From: Gammaproteobacteria bacterium
GTDB taxonomy: Bacteria; Pseudomonadota; Gammaproteobacteria; Thiohalomonadales; Thiohalomonadaceae
Assembly (NCBI GenBank): GCA_015231435.1
Contig: JADGBN010000007.1
Location: 1-52,056, forward strand
DNA: 52,056 nt
Direction of reading: 5' to 3'
Shown piece after piece: positions 40,116-48,737 of the stretch. The notes beneath the pieces were generated by a model, which saw nothing but the letters and a program-made list of their open reading frames with translations, searched no databases and was not told where the DNA came from. Position numbers and translations under genes: made by a program. Positions within the stretch are counted from its first letter, which is position 1. Every line of letters starts with the position of its first letter.

Positions 40116-41111
40116 ATGATAAAAAGAAAAAACTCACAGCAGACTGCGCCGATCACCGCCCCCGCCTCCCTGCTTCACGCCCTGCAACTACCGGAAAATT
40201 TAAGCGGCACTTTTCAGCCCACTGCAGCGGAGTTTCCGCTGCGGGTCAATGCGGCGTTTTTGCAGAGGATACACCCCGCAAATCCCGATGACCCACTGCT
40301 GCGGCAAGTCTTACCGTTAACCGATGAACGCCAGCCTGACCCGAACTACTGTGATGATGCCGTTGGCGATTTGGCTGCCTCGCCATCGCCGGGGCTGATT
40401 CATAAATACCACGGTCGGGTCCTTTTACTGCTCACCAACAGCTGCCCGATCCACTGTCGCTTCTGTTTTCGCCGCAACTTTCCCTACCGCGATCATCAAC
40501 TCAGTCACCGCCACCTGCAACAGGCGCTTGACTATATTACTGCTCATCATGAGATAAGTGAGGTTGTGTTAAGTGGTGGTGATCCGCTGATGGTGAGCAA
40601 CCAGCGCCTATTTGAAGTTATCGCAGCGCTTGGCAAGATCCCCCATCTCACCACCCTGCGTATTCATAGTCGCGTACCGGTAGTGATGCCCCAGCGAATC
40701 GACCCGGAGCTGCTTAACCATCTAAGAGAACTTGCACACACGCCGCTGCAACCGGTGCTAGTGATTCACTGCAACCATCCACAGGAGCTTGGCAGCGCGG
40801 CATTAACGGCGATTCACCAACTTAAGGAGAGCGGTGTCGTGCTCCTTAACCAATCGGTACTACTGCGCGGGGTGAATGATTCGCTGACGACACTTAAAAC
40901 ACTCAGTCACACCCTGTTTCGTAACGGTGTTCTCCCCTACTACCTGCATCGCCTTGATCATGCACGGGGAGTCTCCCACTTTGCGGTTAACCCTGAAAAG
41001 GAGGCGGCATTAGTTAAGTCACTACAAAGCCAGTTACCGGGGTATTTAATGCCTAAAGTGGTTCAGGATGTTGCAGGAACCCCCTATAAAGCGCCATACT
41101 ACCAACCATAA
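40116..41111 (+). CDS. epmB: EF-P (R)-beta-lysine-producing lysine 2,3-aminomutase EpmB
   Basis: This radical SAM, PLP-dependent enzyme converts L-lysine to (R)-beta-lysine for EpmA. The cluster motif is CPIHCRFCFRRNFPY, with upstream NPDDPLLRQVLP and HKYHGRVLLL, and VLSGGDPLM, LRIHSRVPVV, LLNQSVLLRGVND and PYYLHRLD downstream. The track's ORF starts at 39906, but its first 70 residues are translated ERIC-like repeat; the ATG at 40116 gives 331 residues (342 in E. coli). That ATG has no visible ribosome site, and the family's usual first 10-15 residues seem missing, so the repeat may have remodelled this end. It is 28 bases upstream of the first PilZ-like paralogue. Confidence 0.93.
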   Translation: MIKRKNSQQTAPITAPASLLHALQLPENLSGTFQPTAAEFPLRVNAAFLQRIHPANPDDPLLRQVLPLTDERQPDPNYCDDAVGDLAASPSPGLIHKYHGRVLLLLTNSCPIHCRFCFRRNFPYRDHQLSHRHLQQALDYITAHHEISEVVLSGGDPLMVSNQRLFEVIAALGKIPHLTTLRIHSRVPVVMPQRIDPELLNHLRELAHTPLQPVLVIHCNHPQELGSAALTAIHQLKESGVVLLNQSVLLRGVNDSLTTLKTLSHTLFRNGVLPYYLHRLDHARGVSHFAVNPEKEAALVKSLQSQLPGYLMPKVVQDVAGTPYKAPYYQP

Positions 41112-41139
41112 CTGGGACAATTAGCAAAGGGGATAGGCA

Positions 41140-42840
41140 ATGGCTAGCGGAACAGACAATGATATTATCAGTGATAATGCCGAGGTAAGGAGCTACAGTC
41201 TCAATATTACCTCACAAAATCGCCGCACCCGCTTTGACTTTGATATCTCTCCCCGCATGATTAAAGCCTGGCTACAGCAACTTCCGCTAGGCGATCACCT
41301 CGAAGCATCACGAATTATTCACCATGCGTTACACAACGTGAACCGCACCCTGCACCCATGGGATACGCGCTTCACCTTTCTTGAGTCCATTCACGAAACA
41401 GTGAATACACTGCTCACAGCCCTAAACAGTAATATTAACGATATCAGCTTCCCTATTTCGGAAAAAGGGCAACGCTATATCGACAGCTATGAGCTCCTCT
41501 GCAGCGAAATGAACAACGGCTATAAAATCACCCTAAGTGACTACCGTAACCGACTTAAGTTTTTTCAAAAACAAAAAGATATCGCACTTATTATCTACCG
41601 CGCGGTGTTCTACATTGCCCACTCGATACTCCAGTCACACAACATTTACAGCGATATTCGTCCCGGGCGTTGGGAAGAGCTAAACACCCTGGTATTAATT
41701 GCCTCACAGGAGAAGGTCGCTGATCTCGATATCAGTCAGGGCAAGAGACCGCCCGGTGAAAACTTCTCCCCGATCACCATTATTCTATATCAACAGCTTC
41801 TCATGTTAAATTGTGCCTCCACCTCACGTCTGGCACAAAAAAATATTCAGCAACTCTTTAAGGCGCTCTCCTACTGGGGGCGCCGCGTCATGATTAAATC
41901 CTGGAGTAAAGAGAATATTATCGAGGCAACCTTTGTTATTGAGGTTAATAGGGATAGTGGCCCGATTTACAAAGAGCGTCTTAAAGGGGAGTGTAGTGCT
42001 AATCGCTGCCTCACCATTGATACTCGAAAGCTGGTTGAAAAAATGAGTAAAGTGATCGCTTTCTGTCAAGAAAAAGAGAGTGACACACCCTGTGAAGAGG
42101 CCACTTTGGGGGTCTCTCTTGAGACCATTAAACATGTTCGCCAGGCCTGGAAATCGCTGCCAACGCGCCATTTTCAACGCCGCAATATTGAAAATAACAA
42201 CAAACTGGTTATTCTTTCAGGCCTGCCCGCCATACACCGCCAATACGCCAAACTAATTATTGCGGATGATCACCCAGATAACCAGGGCACCGATATCTCT
42301 TACGGCACGGTGCTTGCGGGAAATAACATCCACCTCTTTGAGGAGTTTCTCTACAGTGGCGATAACACCGTTGCCAGCGAGCAAAACCAGCACCACCCAT
42401 GGGAGATTCTGAATGAGAGTGCGGGAGGTTTTCGTATTATTACCGATGCCCATGTCTCCTCTGGGGTGCGTGTCGGCGAACTCTTAAGTATTGCGCGTCA
42501 TGAAGATGATCGACATCGCTCGATTGCTACGATTCGCTGGCTGAATTTTCATAAAAATGGCGATACCGAACTCGGTATGGAGGTTATCTCACCCAGTGGT
42601 TCAGCAGCGATTGTACAAATCGGCGATAATAGCAGCAGTGTTAACCGGCTTATTCGTGCGCTGCTGCTTCCAGAACTCACTATTCTTAATCAAGAAGAGA
42701 GTATCATTCTCCCTCTTTGTGGTGTTCGCACAGGGGATCAGATGACACTTATCGAGGCGGAGCAACGTTATCAGATAATCCTTGGTCCGGTTATCACGCA
42801 ATGCGAAACCTATGCACGTTTTCGCTACGAACGAAAATAA
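41140..42840 (+). CDS. Large uncharacterised protein with C-terminal PilZ-like domain, paralogue 1
   Basis: This 566-residue protein has no signal peptide or membrane helix. The N-terminal 400 residues are mostly helical and match no family I know. A C-terminal domain (about 418-510) resembles PilZ: WEILNESAGGFRII supplies [DN]xSxxG at Asn425, and ATIRWLNFHKNGDTELGMEVISP fits the later strands. No clear RxxxR is visible, so c-di-GMP binding is unproven. It shares its whole layout with the next gene, including identical ASTSRLAQK and close matches at LPLG, the WD/N-xR-xxFLE stretch and SDYR/HDYQ. It starts 28 bases after epmB and 56 bases before paralogue 2. Confidence 0.72.
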   Translation: MASGTDNDIISDNAEVRSYSLNITSQNRRTRFDFDISPRMIKAWLQQLPLGDHLEASRIIHHALHNVNRTLHPWDTRFTFLESIHETVNTLLTALNSNINDISFPISEKGQRYIDSYELLCSEMNNGYKITLSDYRNRLKFFQKQKDIALIIYRAVFYIAHSILQSHNIYSDIRPGRWEELNTLVLIASQEKVADLDISQGKRPPGENFSPITIILYQQLLMLNCASTSRLAQKNIQQLFKALSYWGRRVMIKSWSKENIIEATFVIEVNRDSGPIYKERLKGECSANRCLTIDTRKLVEKMSKVIAFCQEKESDTPCEEATLGVSLETIKHVRQAWKSLPTRHFQRRNIENNNKLVILSGLPAIHRQYAKLIIADDHPDNQGTDISYGTVLAGNNIHLFEEFLYSGDNTVASEQNQHHPWEILNESAGGFRIITDAHVSSGVRVGELLSIARHEDDRHRSIATIRWLNFHKNGDTELGMEVISPSGSAAIVQIGDNSSSVNRLIRALLLPELTILNQEESIILPLCGVRTGDQMTLIEAEQRYQIILGPVITQCETYARFRYERK

Positions 42841-42896
42841 CTAACAGCACATCCAAACCAACCCACTACCGACCATAAAAATAGGAGCGACGCCGG

Positions 42897-44699
42897 ATGG
42901 AAATGGAACTATTTAATCTTCCTGCCCTGACCTCACCTGATAAAACCAGTTTTAGCCTTAAAGAGCGCCATGTCAGCAGTTGGTGTAACGACCTGCCTTT
43001 AGGCCACCCTCAGGAGACGCAGCAACTGGTACTGACCGCGCTACGTCAAAGTAATCAGCAACGCTGGCCGTGGAACGATCGCCTCGCTTTTTTAGAAAAG
43101 GTGCGTGAACCGATTAATATCCCCTTAGTGGCGTTAGAGAATAGTCTTAAATCTGTGGAGTTTCCGATTGGTGAAAGACATGCCAAAATGGCACAGGATC
43201 TGCGTTCCCTCTGCAGTGAAATTTGCACCGCCTATCGGCTCACCCTGCATGACTACCAGCAGCGCCACGCTTTTTTTCGCCGTAAAAAGGTCACTGCACT
43301 AATCGCCAGTCGGGCGATACGCTACGCGTCACTTATCAACCTTAACAGCCACCAGCTCTATGGGACCCCCCCTAATGGACACTGGCGAATAGTTCATAAT
43401 CTCTACAGCTATGCCGAGGCACTGGATGTTCACAATATCCCGATTGAGGACAATATCCGTTCGAGTATGCGTGATACCACCATCACCCAGATCTATAAAC
43501 AGATTCTGCTAATTGCCACCGCCTCCACCTCGCGCCTGGCACAAAAGGAGATCATCGTACTGTTTAGCATTCTCAAGGATATGGGGCAGCTTCTCGATCT
43601 CACCCCCTGTCAGGATAATCTCGTTGATAACGCATCCTTTCTTGTTGATCGCGAGCAGGATAAAGGCCCCGCCTATCTTGAGTTGCAAAATAGTAGCTTT
43701 AACCCGGGGACCACGCTGCTAATGGATACCCGTCGGCTGATTGCTTATCTGCAATACAGTGCCACCCGACAGGAGAGTATTCTCTGTGATATCTCTGATC
43801 TGAATACACTCTCGGCAGATCTATATCAACGCCTTGAAATATCTTGGAAAAAATTACCAAACCGCGGGCGTCGCATGAGTTCTGATGTGAGTAATCCTGA
43901 GTATGTCGAAATTATCTCTGGTCTTACCAATATTCATAAACAGACCCTTCAGCTCACCGGTGACAAACTGATGTCAACCGGTAAAAGTGCACAGTTCAAA
44001 GCCGCAGCCGTCTCCCCTGATGACCCTGAAGCCCGCATCGTCGATTTTTGGGATCAAAGCTCCAGCGAAACGATGCGCTACATGATCGACAAAAATGATT
44101 TTAGCGGTGTCGACAGAAAACAGAACAGCGACATTTTTACCCACAGCTTTGAAATTGCTGAAGAGAACAAGTTGGGCGGTAAAGAAGATGAGGTCATTAA
44201 TAGTAGCCAATGGCAGATTCTTGATGAGAGCGCAGGTGGCTTTCGTATTGTCTCTTCTGCTGCGAGTGAATCAACCATTAATGTTGGTGAACTGGTTAAG
44301 GTACGCAAAAACGGTCAAGAGTCCTATGAACTCATAGGCGTTATTCGCTGGATTAACTGTCATGGCAAGGGATCGGTTGAGGCTGGAGTTAGGGTGATCA
44401 CCCCTGAAGTCACACCTATTGTGCTTAAACGCATCGACAAGCAGGGAAAAGGCGGTCAACCTCGGCGTTCGCTAATATTAAATTACCATCACCAAAATCA
44501 GCAGGTAGAGACGCTGCTCGCCCCTATTACTATCTTTAACAGCGGCGATCAGGCACTGGTCAGCCATCATAGTGGTCAAGAGTACATTGAACTTGGTGAA
44601 AAGTTAAACCGTGGTAGCGGTGAAAACTTCTCCCTCTTCCGCTTTAGCAGAAAAGAGATCAAACAGGGTAATTTTCGGCGCAAACAGGAAGATAAATAA
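42897..44699 (+). CDS. Large uncharacterised protein with C-terminal PilZ-like domain, paralogue 2
   Basis: This is a 600-residue paralogue of the preceding gene. The N-terminal helical region keeps ASTSRLAQK, KKVTALIASRAIRYAS and ISWKKLPNRGRR (compare QAWKSLPTRHFQRR in paralogue 1). An extra stretch of about 40 residues (acidic, low conservation, around 370-430) precedes the PilZ-like domain, where WQILDESAGGFRIV gives [DN]xSxxG at Asp443 and GVIRWINCHGKGSVEAGVRVITP continues it. The C-terminus is basic. AGGAG lies 9 bases before the ATG. A bidirectional terminator follows the stop. Function unknown; c-di-GMP sensing is a family-level guess. Confidence 0.72.
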   Translation: MEMELFNLPALTSPDKTSFSLKERHVSSWCNDLPLGHPQETQQLVLTALRQSNQQRWPWNDRLAFLEKVREPINIPLVALENSLKSVEFPIGERHAKMAQDLRSLCSEICTAYRLTLHDYQQRHAFFRRKKVTALIASRAIRYASLINLNSHQLYGTPPNGHWRIVHNLYSYAEALDVHNIPIEDNIRSSMRDTTITQIYKQILLIATASTSRLAQKEIIVLFSILKDMGQLLDLTPCQDNLVDNASFLVDREQDKGPAYLELQNSSFNPGTTLLMDTRRLIAYLQYSATRQESILCDISDLNTLSADLYQRLEISWKKLPNRGRRMSSDVSNPEYVEIISGLTNIHKQTLQLTGDKLMSTGKSAQFKAAAVSPDDPEARIVDFWDQSSSETMRYMIDKNDFSGVDRKQNSDIFTHSFEIAEENKLGGKEDEVINSSQWQILDESAGGFRIVSSAASESTINVGELVKVRKNGQESYELIGVIRWINCHGKGSVEAGVRVITPEVTPIVLKRIDKQGKGGQPRRSLILNYHHQNQQVETLLAPITIFNSGDQALVSHHSGQEYIELGEKLNRGSGENFSLFRFSRKEIKQGNFRRKQEDK

Positions 44700-44730
44700 A
44701 GGGTAGTGGCAGCGCGCCACCACCCTTTTA
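44700..44730. terminator. Bidirectional terminator between convergent genes
   Basis: AGGGTAGTGGC and GCCACCACCCT form an 11-position stem around a 5-base loop. The single odd position is an A-C mismatch for the plus transcript but a G-U pair for the minus transcript. The plus side ends TTTTA and the minus side TTTATTTAT, so it can end both the PilZ-like pair and the ankyrin gene. It starts at the first base after the plus-strand stop. Confidence 0.8.
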
Positions 44731-44738
44731 GTAGTCAG

Positions 44739-45698
44739 CTATTGCAACAACTCCACAACCTTCAGTTTGTTAGCGGCTTGGGCAACCTCAGCAGCGCGTT
44801 TACCGTTACGATTGGTAATACCCTTGTCTGCACCCTTGCTTAACAGATAGGTGATCACCTCACTATGGCCTTCACGAGCCGCATAAAAGAGCGGTGTGGC
44901 ATTATCTGCATCCTGAATATCTAGCTTTGCGCCAAGTTTTTCCACCAGATAGACCGCCGCACGCGCATTGTTATATTGCGCGGCATAGTGCAGTGCTGCT
45001 GCCCCGAAGTTATCCTGAAAATCTACGTTTTTAGAACGCTTAAGCAGCATCTCAATAATCACCTGATTACCCTTGGTTAGGGCAACCATTAGCGAGGTCA
45101 TACCAATATTATTGGGAACACAGGGTGCCACCTGATTGCTATATCTGAACAGCGCATCAACCACGTCAACATGTTCACCTAACACCGCATACATTAGGGC
45201 TGAGTTCCCCTTCTGATCGGAAGATCGCACATCCGCACCGAACTGCAGTAACTGGGCGACAATGTTGGCATTACCGTCACGCGCTGCAATCATCAGGGAG
45301 TCTAAGCCTGTCCGGGTACGATCATGCACGTTAGCCCCCATCTCAATTAGTAGCGCCGTCACCTCAGAGTGCCCTGCCTCAACCGCCATCGTTAAGGCAG
45401 TCTCACCGGTGCGCATACGGGCGTTCACCTCAGCACCATAGGAGAGCAGCACCGCAACCATATCGACATGCCCAGCTTCGGCAGCAAACATTAAAGAACG
45501 TTTACCAAACTTACCCGGGGCATCAATATTGGCCCCCTTCTCAATTAACATCTGCAGCTGCGCCTGAGTTCCCGAGGCGGCGACATCAAGCAACTGTTCA
45601 TCTAGCTGCGCATCAGCGTAAAGTGCCGGAGAGAGCGACAGCAAGAGCAGTAGCGGTGTTAATTGCGTCAGTTTTTTGCGTAAATTAATAATCATCAT
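44739..45698 (-). CDS. Exported ankyrin-repeat protein
   Basis: This 319-residue protein has a Sec signal peptide (MMIINLRKK, a hydrophobic LLLLLSLSPALYA, likely cut before DAQ). The mature part is a solenoid of about eight ankyrin repeats of 33 residues (G-x-x-x-L-M-x-A-A-x-x-G-H, then V-x-x-L-L-x-x-G-A-x-V), from residue 35 to the end. One repeat is interrupted by RYSNQVAPCVPNNIGMTS. It should be a periplasmic protein-binding module. It lies 53 bases after the dihaem cytochrome gene, in the same direction as the nonahaem cytochrome, so a role in cytochrome assembly or peroxide defence is possible but unproven. Two adjacent ATGs exist; either works. Confidence 0.88.
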   Translation of the reverse strand: MMIINLRKKLTQLTPLLLLLSLSPALYADAQLDEQLLDVAASGTQAQLQMLIEKGANIDAPGKFGKRSLMFAAEAGHVDMVAVLLSYGAEVNARMRTGETALTMAVEAGHSEVTALLIEMGANVHDRTRTGLDSLMIAARDGNANIVAQLLQFGADVRSSDQKGNSALMYAVLGEHVDVVDALFRYSNQVAPCVPNNIGMTSLMVALTKGNQVIIEMLLKRSKNVDFQDNFGAAALHYAAQYNNARAAVYLVEKLGAKLDIQDADNATPLFYAAREGHSEVITYLLSKGADKGITNRNGKRAAEVAQAANKLKVVELLQ

Positions 45699-45751
45699 CT
45701 GTTCCTGTGGTTAAATTAGAAAGCAAGGCGTTGCCATTAACTCGGCCAGCC

Positions 45752-46489
45752 CTACTCACGCGGCACGGTTTTAAAACCGGCACGAAAATCGGGATTACGC
45801 CAATCAAGGTGATCCGCAAGACGAGACTGCTCAGGCTTCATGCGCGAGACATAATCAGAGACGGCATCAATATCGGCATAACTGAAATTGTGTACCTGCT
45901 CTACCATCTCCTTATCAGAGTTACGGCGTTTGCCATTTTTTATCCACACCATCTGGCGCTGCAAATAGCGAAAGTGCTGCCCATGAATGCGCGGATAAAA
46001 CTCCGCAGCTTTCCCTTCACCATTGGCTTCATGGCAATTTTGGCAGTTATCCTCATAGAGCTTTTTACCGCTAACTAAACCATCGCCACCCATACCAAGG
46101 CTGTTATTAGGAACCATCGGCAACGCTTCAATATAAGCGGCAAGATCGGCAAGGGCCTGACTCCCAAGCTTAAAAAGCGATGTGGTAAAGGGGGACATCG
46201 TCGGATTATCACGATTGCCTTTATAGATATCGGCTAACTGCTTTAACAACACACTGCGATGCTGTCCGGCAATTTGCGGGTAGTAACCTGACGGTGACCC
46301 CCACCCCTCGGGGGTATGGCAAACGGCGCAGGCGTAATAGAGCCTTTTACCGTTATCACGATCAGGGGTTTTTTGTAGCGCTTCAATAACAACCGCATCG
46401 ACCGCAGTGATCTCTGCCTGGGCAACTGAACCCAGCAGCATCGAGAGCGCTAAAAGGCTCAAAGAGAGCGTGCTAAAACCTCGGTTCAT
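45752..46489 (-). CDS. Periplasmic dihaem cytochrome c (c4-like)
   Basis: This 245-residue exported electron carrier has a signal peptide (MNRGFSTLSLSLLALSMLLGSVAQA). Two haem c sites are seen: CAVCH at 54-58 and CQNCH at 149-153. Each half has a likely methionine sixth ligand (NPTMSPF and DKEMVEQV), and the two halves look like a gene duplication (YYPQIAGQH and FYPRIHGQH), as in cytochrome c4/c553 proteins. The track starts at 46585, but the ATG at 46489 begins the signal peptide and has AAGGA 8 bases upstream. It follows the nonahaem cytochrome by 73 bases and may carry its electrons. Confidence 0.93.
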   Translation of the reverse strand: MNRGFSTLSLSLLALSMLLGSVAQAEITAVDAVVIEALQKTPDRDNGKRLYYACAVCHTPEGWGSPSGYYPQIAGQHRSVLLKQLADIYKGNRDNPTMSPFTTSLFKLGSQALADLAAYIEALPMVPNNSLGMGGDGLVSGKKLYEDNCQNCHEANGEGKAAEFYPRIHGQHFRYLQRQMVWIKNGKRRNSDKEMVEQVHNFSYADIDAVSDYVSRMKPEQSRLADHLDWRNPDFRAGFKTVPRE

Positions 46490-46562
46490 CAATTTTATCC
46501 TTAAATTAAAGAGCAAACAGAAGAGCGCCCACAGCCGAATGAACAGCTGTGGGCGATCCGAC

Positions 46563-48536
46563 TCAATGCATGGAGAGATAACCAATCAACACCAGCGTCA
46601 ACAGTGACAAACCTACAAATATCAGGAAGATAGCCAATATATTTGCACCAGTTGTCAGCAGACGTGAAGGCTTGCTCACAAGATATTTATCAAGTTCGCC
46701 ATTCGCTACCAAACGCTCATACTCCAGCTTATGCTCATGCTTAAACTCATCCAGCGGAATTGAACCCGTGAAGATAGTCGTACTCATCGGGAATTTATCC
46801 GGACGGAAGTGCGCATTAAAGAAGTGCACCGTAAACAGGAAGATAGTTGCTAACAGTGCCTCTTCAGCATGGATAATCGTGGCAATATTAAACATCCATC
46901 CCGGCAAGATGGTGGCGGTTAAAGTGGGATAGAAAAGCATAATACCACTTAAACCAATGACCCCTGCACCCCAGAAGGGAGCCCAATAGTCAAACTTCTG
47001 CCAGTAGCTCCAACGGTCAAAGTGCGGACGCTCTGCCTTGCCGAAGAACCAACGGAACATCGCTATCACATCGCGCAGATCTTGCCAGTTGGGCACCATC
47101 GAGGTAGGACCAAACCAGCGGAACTTCTTGCCACTGCGAATGATATTAACAATGGCAACGGCGAAGTGGACAAAGAAGACCGTTAACCAGATGGTCGCTG
47201 CGGTACGATGGATAATTGCCTCAATCTGGGGTCCGCCAAGCATCGCCATAACAAACTTCGCCCATGCCGTATGGGAGAAGAGCAGTGTCGAACCGGTCAG
47301 CACTAGGGTCATCGTACTCATCGCAAAGAGCAGATGAATAATGCGCCAGCTGACGGTGAAGCGACGGAAATAGACCGTCTCCCCCTGGATCGGCGGAATA
47401 TACCCCTTACCCTGCTGACGATCACGAAACTCGCGGAAGAACCAGAGAACGACATGGGTCCAGAAGAAGATGAAGACGCCAATAATTAGGGCATTCATAA
47501 ACTTGGCTGTGATGTATATTCCAGGATAACGCTCAAAATCATCGGCATTGCCATGGGCATGAAAGCCAAGGAATCCCTCCGGTGCATCCTCATGACAGCT
47601 GCGACAGGTCTCCAGACGATTATCCTGATGCACCTTTGAGGTGGGATCATCAATCGCCTTCAACTCATGACTGCCATGACAATCATAACATTTGGCAGTA
47701 TGGGCATAACCCAGACGGTTGACCTGCCCGTGGTATGAGGAGAGATAGGTTTTTAATGAGTCCTCATGACAACTACCGCAGTTTTGGGTAATCGTCAGCT
47801 TCATCGTGTCATCATTCGGAGATTGAATGGAGTGGGTGGTATGACAGTCAGAGCAGACCGCAGCATCCGCATTCTGCTTTTCAATCACCGCCTTGCCATG
47901 AATCGACGTGAAATAGGCCTCCTTCTGCTTTTCATGACAGCGGCCGCACACTTCCGGGTTATTCAGGCGATGTTCAGCGCGCTGTTCACTCCCCAGGGTG
48001 CCGACATTATGGGGATCATGGCAGTCGTGACAGGTCGCATTGGTGCGCGACTGATCCGCTTTACTCGGACGGGCATGTACCGAGTGCATATAGCTGTCAA
48101 TCTGCTTCATCACCACGCCAAGGCGCTTATGTTGCGGATCAGCACTCCCCTTGTCGGCTTCGAAAAGTTCGGTATGACAAGAGACGCAGCCGACCTTTAT
48201 CGGCATCTTCTCCTCATGCTCCCCCTTCTCCAGCACCACATTTTCATGGCAGCCGTTACAGTTCTGCTCGCCATGAACGCTCGCCTCAAACTTCTCCGAC
48301 TTCACATAAATGTGGATCTCTGAACCATCATCATACTCCCAGGTGGGCTCATCCTCATCATCATGACACTTGTAACAGCGTTTGTTGGGGATCGGTTCCA
48401 CACCGGGCTTTGTTGCAGAGGCAACACTCTCTTGAGTAGCGCTCTTATTCTCAGCAACACTGGCCTGCGCCGAGAGGCTGAAAAGTGAAAGCGACAGCAG
48501 CCATAACATGGCAAGGGTTGGAAAAACAACTCTCAT
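46563..48536 (-). CDS. Nonahaem cytochrome c fused to membrane cytochrome b (CbcL-like)
   Basis: This is a 657-residue inner-membrane electron-transfer protein. After a signal peptide (cut near AQA), the periplasmic half has nine CxxCH haem sites (CYKCH, CNGCH, CVSCH, CHDCH, CGRCH, CSDCH, CGSCH, CYDCH, CRSCH). From about residue 335 there are six membrane helices with histidines placed for b haems (IIHLLFAM, IIHRTAATIW, FFVHFAV, IIHAEEALL, TVHFFNAHF). The same architecture, nine c haems plus a cytochrome b, is known for Geobacter CbcL, a quinol oxidase in metal reduction. Here it likely moves electrons between quinone and periplasmic carriers; direction is unknown. GGAG precedes the ATG by about 8 bases. 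A dihaem cytochrome and an ankyrin gene follow. Confidence 0.9.
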   Translation of the reverse strand: MRVVFPTLAMLWLLSLSLFSLSAQASVAENKSATQESVASATKPGVEPIPNKRCYKCHDDEDEPTWEYDDGSEIHIYVKSEKFEASVHGEQNCNGCHENVVLEKGEHEEKMPIKVGCVSCHTELFEADKGSADPQHKRLGVVMKQIDSYMHSVHARPSKADQSRTNATCHDCHDPHNVGTLGSEQRAEHRLNNPEVCGRCHEKQKEAYFTSIHGKAVIEKQNADAAVCSDCHTTHSIQSPNDDTMKLTITQNCGSCHEDSLKTYLSSYHGQVNRLGYAHTAKCYDCHGSHELKAIDDPTSKVHQDNRLETCRSCHEDAPEGFLGFHAHGNADDFERYPGIYITAKFMNALIIGVFIFFWTHVVLWFFREFRDRQQGKGYIPPIQGETVYFRRFTVSWRIIHLLFAMSTMTLVLTGSTLLFSHTAWAKFVMAMLGGPQIEAIIHRTAATIWLTVFFVHFAVAIVNIIRSGKKFRWFGPTSMVPNWQDLRDVIAMFRWFFGKAERPHFDRWSYWQKFDYWAPFWGAGVIGLSGIMLFYPTLTATILPGWMFNIATIIHAEEALLATIFLFTVHFFNAHFRPDKFPMSTTIFTGSIPLDEFKHEHKLEYERLVANGELDKYLVSKPSRLLTTGANILAIFLIFVGLSLLTLVLIGYLSMH

Positions 48537-48568
48537 CCTTATACTCCAGTCGTTCTATTGTTATATTA

Positions 48569-48612
48569 GAATATTATTATATTTACTGAATATTAACTAA
48601 ACAGTAAACTGT
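48569..48612 (-). promoter_or_regulatory. Candidate promoter of the CbcL-like cytochrome gene
   Basis: A perfect TATAAT lies on the minus strand at 48581-48576 in an AT-rich tract, 40 bases upstream of the ATG. No good -35 is present, but the dyad ACAGT-2-ACTGT (48601-48612) is centred near -37 of the implied start, where an activator could stand in for it. The regulator is unknown. Confidence 0.4.
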
Positions 48613-48697
48613 CTGCTTAAGCAAAACAGCAGGGATAACGGTGACAAAACATCTCCCCTGCAACTTAACCTTTAGGAGTTTACTGCCGCAAAGAAGA

Positions 48698-48720
48698 GCG
48701 CGTCAATAAAATTGACGCGC
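48698..48720 (-). terminator. Perfect stem-loop downstream of gatB
   Basis: GCGCGTCAAT and ATTGACGCGC form a perfect 10-pair stem with a 3-base loop. On the minus strand it is followed by TCTTCTTTG, a broken U tract. It lies about 110 bases after the gatB stop and probably ends gatCAB transcription, although it also stands between the FNR-type box and the cytochrome gene. Confidence 0.55.
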
Positions 48721-48737
48721 CTCTTTCAATGGATATT

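Noticed and set aside
45707-46078. 123-residue plus-strand ORF opposite the dihaem cytochrome
   Set aside because: Antisense to a gene with two haem motifs and a signal peptide; no support of its own.
46490-46585. 32-residue N-terminal extension of the dihaem cytochrome
   Set aside because: The signal peptide begins at the internal Met (46489), which has AAGGA upstream.
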